DNA from: DASPNH01 sp035626675
Lineage (GTDB): Bacteria; Desulfobacterota; Binatia; UBA1149; CAITLU01
Direction of reading: 5' to 3'
NCBI GenBank assembly: GCA_035626675.1
Contig: DASPNH010000083.1
Coordinates: 1-12,549 of the forward strand
DNA length: 12,549 nucleotides
Position 1 is the first letter of the stretch, and each line of letters starts with the position of its first letter. The notes under the pieces are model-generated. The model made no database searches. It was not told where the DNA came from and was given only the letters and a program-made list of their open reading frames with translations. Positions 6,604-12,549 of this stretch are shown here, one piece after another. A program made the position numbers and the translations under genes.

Positions 6604-8931
6604 ATGCTCGAAGAGTGTTCGAGATCGGATTCCGCGTTCCCAAGCGCGAATTCCCGCCTTCCGTTGGCCGGCATGCGCATCCCTGGCGGTGCACTGTCAT
6701 CGAACACTGCGGGGGCCGATTCCGATTCGCACTGGAACGGCACCGAGCTCGAAATTCTTCCTCGGTGGCTGCATCGAGCCGGCGAATCCGGCCCGATCAA
6801 GGGTGGCTACCGACGACCCGCCGCTGACGTCCTGGATCGCGAGCTTTGCATGCTCGCTGCTCTGGAAAACCGCTGTCGCATCATCCAGGCCAGCCTGGTC
6901 GCTCAACTGATGCGGCGAAAATCGTGGGAGGACCTGGGTTTCGCACGATTGGGCGACTACGCCGTGGAGCGCCTTGGCCTGAGGGCGCGCACGCTGCAGG
7001 ACGATGCGCGCGTCGTCACGGCGTTCGAATCGCTCCCGGCGCTTCAGCGCGCGTTCAACTTACGCCACATCAACTGGACGCACGCGCGGCTCGTAACCAC
7101 CGTGGCCACGCCGCAGAGCGAGCGATACTGGCTGCGTCAATGCCTCTGCATGACCACGCGAGAGCTCGAGAAGCTGGTGCACACGGTGCTTGCCAGCATG
7201 CGTGCAGACGGAGCGAGTCGCGATCCCTGCATGGAAGGAATGGACCCGTACGATCCTGGTCCCCAGTGTGGTCCTGACGCAGACAGCGCATTCGAGACGG
7301 AATACGACGATGGCCCGACCGGCATCGACGTCGGCCCCGTCGACGACACGGAGGAGGCGGAGGTACTCTTGCGTGAAAAGTCGGGGTCGAACGACTGCGG
7401 CGATCAGCTCGCATGCGATGATGTCGATTCGTCCGATCCCGGTGTGCACTCCTACGCCGACGTCGATTCGACGTTCGAGACGATCGTCGAAGTCGATGAT
7501 TATCCTTCGGATCCAAATGCGGGCGCGGCGCACGGCTGCGCGGGCCTCGGCACGCCGGGTCCAAATGCGTGCGCGGCCGACGCGGCGGCTGCAGACGCAG
7601 ACCCGTTCGTGCCGTGGACGATTCAGTGTACGCGTCTCGGCCGGCAGATTTTCCGCGCTGCGGCCGACCTGGCCTGCCGCATGAACGGCGCTGCCGTACC
7701 AATGTGGAAAGCGCTCGAGTCGATGGCGGCCGAGGCCATGAGCGGCCCTGCGGCGGAAACACTGCATCGCAGCGGCAACGGCACGGGCCGGCCGATCCGG
7801 CCACGTGCCACGTCGCTATCCTGGAAGGAGCGCTCCGAGGCCTACACCGCAGCCTTCCAGGCAACCTACGGCGCCAGCGAAGGCTGGAAGACTCTGGGCC
7901 CGGCCACTCCGGCGCAGCGTCTTTCCGATCGACTCGAATCATTGCTCGACGATCTCTCGGTGTGCGATGGCCGCGAGATCGATCGCCGCCTGCGCACGAT
8001 CCGGGCAGCCACGCAGCGTCTGGACTGGCAGCTCGGCACCGTCTTGCGCACCATGGCCGACCGCAAACTGCATCAGGAGTTGGGCTTCGCCACCCTTCGT
8101 CTCTACGCACAGGCGCGCCTCGGGATCTGCGGCAGCAAGGCCAACGCGCTGGTGCACCTGGAGCGGCACTGCATCTACAAGTCGATGGACGTTCGCGACG
8201 CCTACCGCGACGGCAGCATCACGTACCTGGCCGCCACCGAGCTTCTCAAGATCATCAACGAGAAACATGAACGGGCTTGGATCGAGCGTGCCCGCGAGAC
8301 GACGCTCCTACGTCTGAGGGCGGACGTCAGCTACGCGCTGGATCGCATGGACGATCGCGGCGGAGACTGGTCGCCGCCGCCGCCACCGCTGGACCTCAAT
8401 GTCGTTGCCGACACTCTCGGACGCATCGACCCGGCCGAAGTCCAAATGCGTGCGCGCGACGATGAGCCCTCCGAGAGATGGAGCCTGCGCCTCGGCGCAC
8501 GGATCACGATCCAGGTGCCCGCAAGCGTGGCCGAGATGGTCGAAGAGACCATCGAAGCGTGCCGCAGGGAGGGTGAGCCAACCTGGCGAGCGTTCGAACG
8601 CATGGTGGCCCACGCTTTCGAGACGTGGATGGCACTGCCTCAGCACGAGCACCGCGTCTACCTGCGCGACAACAACCGCTGTCAGGTCCCGGGCTGCAGC
8701 GCGATGTGCGGGATGGAGTCGCATCACCTTCACTTCCGCTCACGCGGCGGCGGCCATCAACATGAGAACCGGGTCGCGGTCTGCCCGTCGCATCACCGCG
8801 CGTTCATCCACCCCGGCGGCAGGATCCGCGCAACGGGCGAAGCACCTGCCGGCATTTTTTGGGAGATGGGCTGCGCAGGAGGACGCGAGCCGGCCCTGCG
8901 TGTGCTCGGGCAGCGCTATCTGAAAAAGTAG
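6604..8931 (+). CDS. DUF222/13E12-type HNH endonuclease with duplicated helical domain
   Basis: A 775-residue protein. The C-terminal HNH module is complete: C693-x4-C698, H707-H708, N722, C727-x2-H730-H731. It has the spacing of the HNH modules that follow DUF222 in 13E12-repeat proteins and should bind a structural zinc and a catalytic metal. Residues 103-195 resemble the DUF222 helical domain (ARVVTAFESLP, then a VATP turn and RELEKLV). A second, diverged copy lies at 485-578, at an almost constant 382-383-residue offset. Between them, about 200-320 is acidic and low in complexity, with D-x-D-S-x-F-E-T at 225-232 and 286-293. The biological role of the family is unsettled; a nicking or cleaving nuclease is expected from the motif. 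The start at 6604 is chosen from the promoter. It has no Shine-Dalgarno; 6514, 6673 and 6850 are alternatives. The reading frame stays open far upstream, but that part is antiphase to the kinase gene. Confidence 0.88.
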   Translation: MLEECSRSDSAFPSANSRLPLAGMRIPGGALSSNTAGADSDSHWNGTELEILPRWLHRAGESGPIKGGYRRPAADVLDRELCMLAALENRCRIIQASLVAQLMRRKSWEDLGFARLGDYAVERLGLRARTLQDDARVVTAFESLPALQRAFNLRHINWTHARLVTTVATPQSERYWLRQCLCMTTRELEKLVHTVLASMRADGASRDPCMEGMDPYDPGPQCGPDADSAFETEYDDGPTGIDVGPVDDTEEAEVLLREKSGSNDCGDQLACDDVDSSDPGVHSYADVDSTFETIVEVDDYPSDPNAGAAHGCAGLGTPGPNACAADAAAADADPFVPWTIQCTRLGRQIFRAAADLACRMNGAAVPMWKALESMAAEAMSGPAAETLHRSGNGTGRPIRPRATSLSWKERSEAYTAAFQATYGASEGWKTLGPATPAQRLSDRLESLLDDLSVCDGREIDRRLRTIRAATQRLDWQLGTVLRTMADRKLHQELGFATLRLYAQARLGICGSKANALVHLERHCIYKSMDVRDAYRDGSITYLAATELLKIINEKHERAWIERARETTLLRLRADVSYALDRMDDRGGDWSPPPPPLDLNVVADTLGRIDPAEVQMRARDDEPSERWSLRLGARITIQVPASVAEMVEETIEACRREGEPTWRAFERMVAHAFETWMALPQHEHRVYLRDNNRCQVPGCSAMCGMESHHLHFRSRGGGHQHENRVAVCPSHHRAFIHPGGRIRATGEAPAGIFWEMGCAGGREPALRVLGQRYLKK
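6910..7188 (+). repeat. DUF222-like domain, copy 1
   Basis: Residues 103-195 of the HNH protein. The core EDLGFARLGDYAVERLGL (109-126) aligns with copy 2 at 10 of 18 positions, and the helices around I156 and L191-V192 keep the same offset to copy 2. This copy is closer to the family pattern. Confidence 0.65.
7513..7576 (+). repeat. 48-bp-period imperfect repeat in the acidic linker
   Basis: CCAAATGCG starts at 7513 and again at 7561, 48 bp apart and in frame, giving P-N-A-G-A-A and P-N-A-C-A-A. The second copy, extended to 17 nt (7559-7575), recurs exactly at 8440-8456, where it is read in another frame. Confidence 0.6.
8056..8337 (+). repeat. DUF222-like domain, copy 2
   Basis: Residues 485-578 of the HNH protein. 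QELGFATLRLYAQARLGI aligns with copy 1; I539-T540 matches I156-N157 and D574-V575 matches L191-V192. It directly precedes the HNH part, the usual DUF222 position, though it is the more diverged copy. Confidence 0.6.
8440..8456 (+). repeat. Exact second copy of the 17-mer found at 7559-7575
   Basis: GTCCAAATGCGTGCGCG occurs here and at 7559-7575. Here it encodes V-Q-M-R-A; in the linker the same bases are read as P-N-A-C-A. A one-mismatch version lies at 7512-7528. Confidence 0.7.
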
Positions 8932-8935
8932 CGGC

Positions 8936-8967
8936 GCGGAGATCGGGAGCGTAGCGGCCTGCTCCGC
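8936..8967. terminator. Possible bidirectional terminator between convergent genes
   Basis: GCGGAG (8936-8941) and CTCCGC (8962-8967) form a 6-bp stem, with a competing GGAGC/GCTCC stem inside. Read on the minus strand, a five-T run (8924-8928) follows after about 7 nt, which would serve the alkylsulfatase. On the plus strand there is no T-tract. The signal is weak, but the place is right. Confidence 0.35.
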
Positions 8968-8977
8968 CTCCCCTTTA

Positions 8978-8986
8978 CCCCCCCCC
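8978..8986. repeat. Nine-C homopolymer touching the alkylsulfatase stop codon
   Basis: Nine consecutive C on the plus strand (G on the coding strand) immediately follow the TAA of the alkylsulfatase, with a further GGGG and GG cluster beyond. It lies outside the coding region, so length changes would not alter the protein. It is also a place where assembly errors occur. Confidence 0.8.
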
Positions 8987-10846
8987 TTACCTCACCACCA
9001 GCGGAATCGCCCGATGCGAAGGCGTCTCGAACAGCGAGAAAAATCGTCCCGCATCCAGCACCCCACCCTTCTCGACCGAAATCTCCCCTGACGTCACCGT
9101 ACCCACCACGCCGATCTCGCCGATGGCGATGCGTTCGAGCAGCGTTCGCGGCAGCGCCAGCACCACGTCGGCGTGCTCCGGAATCCCGTCGTGCAGTTGG
9201 GCGACGCCGCGCCGAACTTCCAGCGCGAAGCTCTCCTGCGCATCGGTGAAACGAAACCCCGCCGTCAGATGCGTATCGAGCGCGTCTTCGGCCTTGAGGC
9301 GCGCCGTCATGCCCTCCAGGAACGTCCGCGTCGGCAGCGCCGCGACCACGTCGCGCGAGGCCAGTGCGCTGCTGACCAGGCGCGCCATCTCCTCGCCGTC
9401 GAGCGTCTCCTCCAGTTCCATGGCGGCGGTCAGGTACCAGTTTCGCCAGTTGATGTTGCGCTGATCGTATCCGAGCCGCCGGAACGCTCGCGCCTTGAGC
9501 TCGCGCGCCTGCCGGTCGCCGTGGTCGGTACGCACCAGGTGCGTGCAGAGCTCGGCCGACCATTGCGCATCACCTTTGTTCTCTGCATCGCGCGCGGCCT
9601 CGAAGACCTTGTCGCGGCCACCCATCATCGCGACGTAGCGGCGCGACCGCTCGATGCGCGCGGTCGGATTCAGCCCCACCGGGTCGCCGTCGAACCATCC
9701 GAGATAGCCCTGATAGATCTGCCGGACCGAGTGCTTGACCGTGCCGTAGTACTCGCGAAGCCACGGCTTCACCTCGGCCAGATGCTGCGGCAGCTTGATG
9801 GTCTCGGCCAGCTCCTCAGGCGTCATGCCTTCGTTCATGCGCCGGATGGTCTGGTCGTGCACGTACTGGATGCCGTCGCGATACACCTGCAGCACTCGCT
9901 CGACCTCGCCCGCGCCCATGACGGGCGGGCCGTGCGAGGGAACCATGTGCTCGGCATCGAACGAACGCAGCAGGTCGATGCTCTCGAACCACGCCACCGG
10001 ATCGCGAAAGCTCGTGCCGCGCAGCGTGTGCACGTTCGGGAACGTGGGCCCCTGGATCACTTCGGCCGAGAGCAGGATGCGGCTCTGCGGGAGCCACATC
10101 GCGATCTCGTCGGGCGCCTCGCTCGGCACGTGCACGAGCACGACATCGAGTCCGGCAAGCCTGGTCTGGACGCGGTCGCCCACGGTGTGCGTCGGCGCGA
10201 TGAACGTCGCGGCCTCGGCGGTGCGCGGATCGAAGCCCGGCCGCGGCCCCAGCCCCGAGTTCATCCCTTCCATGTCGGCCGGCGGCAGCATCGCGCCGAA
10301 GGAGTAGCCCGAACGCACCGCCAGCACCGGCCCGATGCGCACGCCCTGATTGGCGACATGCCGAACCAGGCTCTCGTGCGCCCACACCTGAACCTTGCCC
10401 TCGCGAACCTGTTCCTCGCTGACGTAGGCCTTGACCGCAGTCCAGTGATCGGGATGGAAGTGCGAGTACACCACCGCAACCACCGGCTTGCTTGTGATCT
10501 TGGCGAACTCGGCGGCGATCTCGCGCCCTTCGCTCGGCGCTCCGCCGACGTCGAAGAGAATGACGCCCTCGGGGCCCTCGACCAGAATCGTGTTGGCGAT
10601 CTGGTACCCCACGGCCGACCAGACGTTGTCGCCGATCTTGTAGATCTTCTTCTCGAAGACCTTGGTGTGCTCGGACAGCTCGTGGTCGATGTGCGGCTCG
10701 GGACTGCCGGCCGGCGGCGCCGGCGGTTCAGCGTCCTTGCTCTCGCACGCGGCGGCCAGGCAGGTGATGAGACAAACGATGAGACACTGACGCCGAAACG
10801 CGCCGAAGCGGGAGGAAGAAGATGTGCCCATGACTTCGAATATCAT
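8987..10846 (-). CDS. Exported alkylsulfatase lipoprotein, SdsA1/BDS1 type
   Basis: A 619-residue metallo-beta-lactamase-fold hydrolase, expected to release sulfate from linear alkyl sulfates. Hydrophobic residues 22-33 end in A-A-A-C34, a lipoprotein signal, so it should be membrane-anchored outside the cytosol. Metal ligands are readable: H129-x-H131-x-D133-H134. By alignment with SdsA1 they also include E243 (SEAPDE), E262 (LLSAEV) and H305 (PSHGPP). The NVHTLRG segment at 271-277 fits the family's NLYTLRG-type active-site loop. A dimerisation domain follows (about 385-490, ending in an NWRNWYLTAAMELE-type motif). Last is an SCP2-like domain (about 495-619), so the full three-domain layout and usual length are present. 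W135-T136 replace the common F-G-G after the metal motif, so the substrate may differ. M1 or M6 (10831) may start translation; neither has a good ribosome site. Confidence 0.9.
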   Translation of the reverse strand: MIFEVMGTSSSSRFGAFRRQCLIVCLITCLAAACESKDAEPPAPPAGSPEPHIDHELSEHTKVFEKKIYKIGDNVWSAVGYQIANTILVEGPEGVILFDVGGAPSEGREIAAEFAKITSKPVVAVVYSHFHPDHWTAVKAYVSEEQVREGKVQVWAHESLVRHVANQGVRIGPVLAVRSGYSFGAMLPPADMEGMNSGLGPRPGFDPRTAEAATFIAPTHTVGDRVQTRLAGLDVVLVHVPSEAPDEIAMWLPQSRILLSAEVIQGPTFPNVHTLRGTSFRDPVAWFESIDLLRSFDAEHMVPSHGPPVMGAGEVERVLQVYRDGIQYVHDQTIRRMNEGMTPEELAETIKLPQHLAEVKPWLREYYGTVKHSVRQIYQGYLGWFDGDPVGLNPTARIERSRRYVAMMGGRDKVFEAARDAENKGDAQWSAELCTHLVRTDHGDRQARELKARAFRRLGYDQRNINWRNWYLTAAMELEETLDGEEMARLVSSALASRDVVAALPTRTFLEGMTARLKAEDALDTHLTAGFRFTDAQESFALEVRRGVAQLHDGIPEHADVVLALPRTLLERIAIGEIGVVGTVTSGEISVEKGGVLDAGRFFSLFETPSHRAIPLVVR

Positions 10847-10973
10847 CAGTTCCGCGGCTGTCGCGAGCGCATCGGAGTGTGCGCGGCCTTTTCGCGGCGC
10901 GAGGACGTGGCCGAAGCGACGATTCCCTCTCGATGCGCGCTTCCCGATGCGGCCTGCTCGCGTTACCTTTTCG
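10847..10973. other. Divergent intergenic region
   Basis: About 127 bp between the alkylsulfatase and the cold-shock/DUF1294 gene. It is very GC-rich, and I see no acceptable -35/-10 pair on either strand. The plus-strand frame of the downstream gene is open through it, so that gene could start earlier than annotated. Confidence 0.4.
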
Positions 10974-11714
10974 ATGATGGGGACGGCGGATCAGAACTCG
11001 GCCGAGCAGACTCGCGGCCGCTCGCGCAGGTCGACGAATCGCGCCATGGCAGCCGAGTCGCCAGGACGATCGGACCAGCCGGCGGATTCGCCACCGCCAC
11101 CGCAAGCGCGTGGCCAGGCCGGCACCAGCGACGAGACCTCCTTCGCCGAAACGCGCGGCCGTCTGATCAAATGGAACGACGGCAAGGGCTACGGTTTCGT
11201 GCAGCCCGATGACGGCAGCGCCGATGTCTTCGCACACATCTCGGCCTTCGCCGAAGGCCAGCGACGCCCGAAAGAAGGCGACGCCGTCTTCTTCCGGATC
11301 GATCATGGCGGTCGCCGGCCCAAGGCGTCCAGCGTGCGACTCGACGTCATCCCGCTCCCCGATACCACCTGGCTGGCCTACGGCGTGGCGGCAATGTGCC
11401 TGACGGTCTTCTTCCTGTTCGTCCTCGGCATCATCGGACTGTCGGGCCCCATCCTGGCCTACATGGTCATGAGCATCCTGACCTACGGCTTCTACTTCGC
11501 CGACAAGAGGCGAGCCGAGCGCTCCGAGTGGCGCCTGACCGAAACCACGCTGCACGTGCTCGAAGCCCTGGGCGGCTGGCCCGGCGCACTGCTGGCGCAG
11601 GCCGGGCTGCGCCACAAGACGCGCAAGATGGAATATCAGGTGATCCTGTGGGCGATCATCGCGGTCCACATCGGTGCGTGGTCGATCTGGTATCTGCGGC
11701 GATCGCTGGCCTGA
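10974..11714 (+). CDS. Cold-shock-domain / DUF1294 membrane fusion protein
   Basis: A 246-residue protein from this start. Residues 1-58 are polar, rich in R, S, P and Q, and probably disordered. Residues 61-123 form a cold-shock domain with RNP1 K71-G-Y-G-F75 and RNP2-like V85-F-A-H-I89, preceded by the usual GRLIKWND strand, so single-stranded RNA or DNA binding is expected. Residues 133-155, about 158-178 and about 220-240 are membrane helices. The intervening ADKRRAxxxxWRxxExxLH and LGGWPGALLAQ...RHKTRK patterns are those of DUF1294. CSD-DUF1294 fusions are a recurring architecture of unknown function; tethering nucleic acid binding to the membrane is the obvious idea. The start is uncertain: ATGs at 10974, 10977 and 11046 all lack a Shine-Dalgarno, and the frame opens back to 10824, which would overlap the divergent gene. 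Confidence 0.85.
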   Translation: MMGTADQNSAEQTRGRSRRSTNRAMAAESPGRSDQPADSPPPPQARGQAGTSDETSFAETRGRLIKWNDGKGYGFVQPDDGSADVFAHISAFAEGQRRPKEGDAVFFRIDHGGRRPKASSVRLDVIPLPDTTWLAYGVAAMCLTVFFLFVLGIIGLSGPILAYMVMSILTYGFYFADKRRAERSEWRLTETTLHVLEALGGWPGALLAQAGLRHKTRKMEYQVILWAIIAVHIGAWSIWYLRRSLA

Positions 11715-11836
11715 TCCCGGCGCGACCAACCCCGCGCAATGAACGCGCGACCAGCGGCAGACGTCCACCGCAGTGTCCGAAGCAGACTTGCCCGCTCGTG
11801 TGCGGGGCGGACGCACTTGCCGCCGAGGTCTCCGAG

Positions 11837-12268
11837 CTACGAACGCGCTGGGCCGGGCGGCGAGCCCACGCCGAGCTGGGTGATCAGGAGCGCGCCTCCG
11901 CACATCGCCACTCCCTTCAGAAAGAATGAGATCTGCATCTGCTGAACCTGCGGATCGGTGGCGGTCACCATGGCAACGCCATGAACGAGAGCCGTCACCG
12001 GGATCAGAAAGAGAACGATCAGCCACGCGCCCAGACGCGGAAAGCGGTTGGCGACGATCATCGTCGCACCGGCAAGCTCCACGACCGCAGAGACGATGAC
12101 CCAGAACTCGCGGAACGGAATCGCCTCGGGCATGAGGCGAACATAGCCCGTCATGTCGGTGAAGTGCGTGATCCCGGACAGGAAGAAGATCAGCGCGAAC
12201 ATCCACCGGCCGGCGATCGCGACTGCCGGGTGCGACCACGTAAGGTCGCGAGCGTCATTCGAACCCAT
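11837..12268 (-). CDS. DoxX-family four-helix membrane protein
   Basis: A 143-residue protein with four predicted membrane helices (about 17-36, 57-75, 79-100, 113-131). It shows the DoxX pattern: a first helix ending in SGITHF, a proline/phenylalanine loop, an ExxGA-type second helix (VVELAGA), and a histidine (H96) in helix three. The length is normal for the family. DoxX proteins are linked to thiol and redox homeostasis or to quinone-linked functions, but this member's role cannot be fixed. The ATG at 12268 is chosen because GAGG (minus strand, 12273-12276) lies 4 nt upstream and because the longer frame would overlap the preceding gene. That gene, a PBP1A tail, ends 14 bp upstream, so the two are probably co-transcribed. 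Confidence 0.85.
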   Translation of the reverse strand: MGSNDARDLTWSHPAVAIAGRWMFALIFFLSGITHFTDMTGYVRLMPEAIPFREFWVIVSAVVELAGATMIVANRFPRLGAWLIVLFLIPVTALVHGVAMVTATDPQVQQMQISFFLKGVAMCGGALLITQLGVGSPPGPARS

Positions 12269-12282
12269 CACGCCTCGTTGGC

Positions 12283-12549
12283 CTACGAATCCGGGAAGCG
12301 CGGCAGCGGCTCGGGGCCGATGCGCTCTCGCGGCAGGTAGCGCGCCGGCACGTTGCCGCGCGGGAAGCCGTACCAGTTGGCGCCCACGTTGACGAGCAGC
12401 GCTTCGTCCGGCAGCGGCAGCCGATCGACGCCGGATCCCTCGAGCACCTCCATGATGTGGATCCATGCCGGCAGCGCCGCCACGCCGCCGGTCTCGCGGT
12501 CGCCCAGGCTTCGGGTGCCGTCCGAGCCGATCCAGACGGTGGTGGTATG
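12283..12549 (-). CDS. C-terminal fragment of a PBP1A-type penicillin-binding protein (partial)
   Basis: The frame is open from the right edge to TAG at 12283, giving 88 residues. Reading in from the edge, TTTVWIGSDGTRSLGDRETGG is followed by VAALPAWIHIMEVL. This is the conserved end of the transpeptidase domain of class A penicillin-binding proteins (typically VWVG-D, RSLG, ETGG, A-PIW--FM), just downstream of the KTGT box, which would lie beyond the window. These enzymes polymerise and cross-link peptidoglycan at the cytoplasmic membrane. The tail after the domain (about 50 residues, ending PLPRFPDS) is short and polar. A GTG at 12483 could be misread as the start, but the family match continues upstream of it. 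The subclass (PBP1A/ponA rather than PBP1C) is probable, not certain. Confidence 0.8.
   Translation of the reverse strand, partial: HTTTVWIGSDGTRSLGDRETGGVAALPAWIHIMEVLEGSGVDRLPLPDEALLVNVGANWYGFPRGNVPARYLPRERIGPEPLPRFPDS

Noticed and set aside
9173..11212. Long plus-strand open frame (679 codons) antisense to the alkylsulfatase
   Set aside because: It overlaps a clear sulfatase with all metal ligands and runs into the CSD gene in another frame. Its composition is that of antisense translation.
11791..11806. Short hairpin CCCGC-TCGTGT-GCGGG between the convergent CSD and DoxX genes
   Set aside because: Only a 5-bp stem with no T-tract on either side; too weak to call a terminator.
10728..12239. 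Minus-strand 503-codon frame spanning the CSD and DoxX genes
   Set aside because: It crosses two well-supported genes on opposite strands in the wrong frame. The apparent sequence is a frame-shifted copy of DoxX followed by antisense of CSD-DUF1294.
1..12549. CRISPR array, tRNA/rRNA, insertion sequence, toxin-antitoxin or phage module
   Set aside because: I found no regularly spaced repeats, cloverleaf sequences, terminal inverted repeats or transposase motifs. The only nuclease is the stand-alone HNH protein.

Overview
This window of GC-rich DNA, whose codons run strongly to G or C in the third position, comes from a bacterium. A lipoprotein signal, a class A penicillin-binding protein tail and a CHASE8-type sensor kinase point to a Gram-negative envelope. 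The mix of genes (a DUF222/13E12-type HNH protein, complex hybrid kinases, an alkylsulfatase) would fit a deltaproteobacterial, myxobacterial or Binatota-like lineage. That placement is inference; no marker gene here settles it.

Layout. Positions 40-2574 (-) encode a large multi-pass GT-C-like membrane protein. It is divergent, across about 200 bp, from a two-gene signalling operon: a CHASE8-HAMP-GAF-HisKA-HATPase-REC hybrid kinase (2779-5313, +) overlapped by 8 bp by a REC-HisKA-HATPase kinase (5306-6448, +). A short AT-richer region with two perfect palindromes and a credible sigma70-type promoter leads into a 775-residue HNH endonuclease-like protein (6604-8931, +). Its DUF222-like helical domain is present twice, separated by an acidic low-complexity insert. 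Convergent to it is an exported SdsA1/BDS1-type alkylsulfatase lipoprotein (8987-10846, -). Next is a divergently transcribed cold-shock-domain/DUF1294 membrane fusion (10974-11714, +). Finally, on the minus strand, the C-terminus of a PBP1A-type protein enters from the right edge (12283-12549) and is followed 14 bp later by a DoxX-family membrane protein (11837-12268).

How they work together. Only two groups look like transcription units: the two kinases (overlapping, strong Shine-Dalgarno) and PBP1A-DoxX (short gap). The kinases together carry two receiver domains and two transmitter modules but no DNA-binding or enzymatic output, so any effector lies elsewhere. The other genes look like single-gene units of ordinary envelope and metabolic functions.

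The least ordinary element is the HNH gene with its own promoter. It combines an internal domain duplication, a recurrent 17-mer used in two reading frames, and a predicted transcription start on or next to its ATG. I see no RNA genes, CRISPR array, insertion sequence or attachment site, and no clear evidence of a new multi-gene system.
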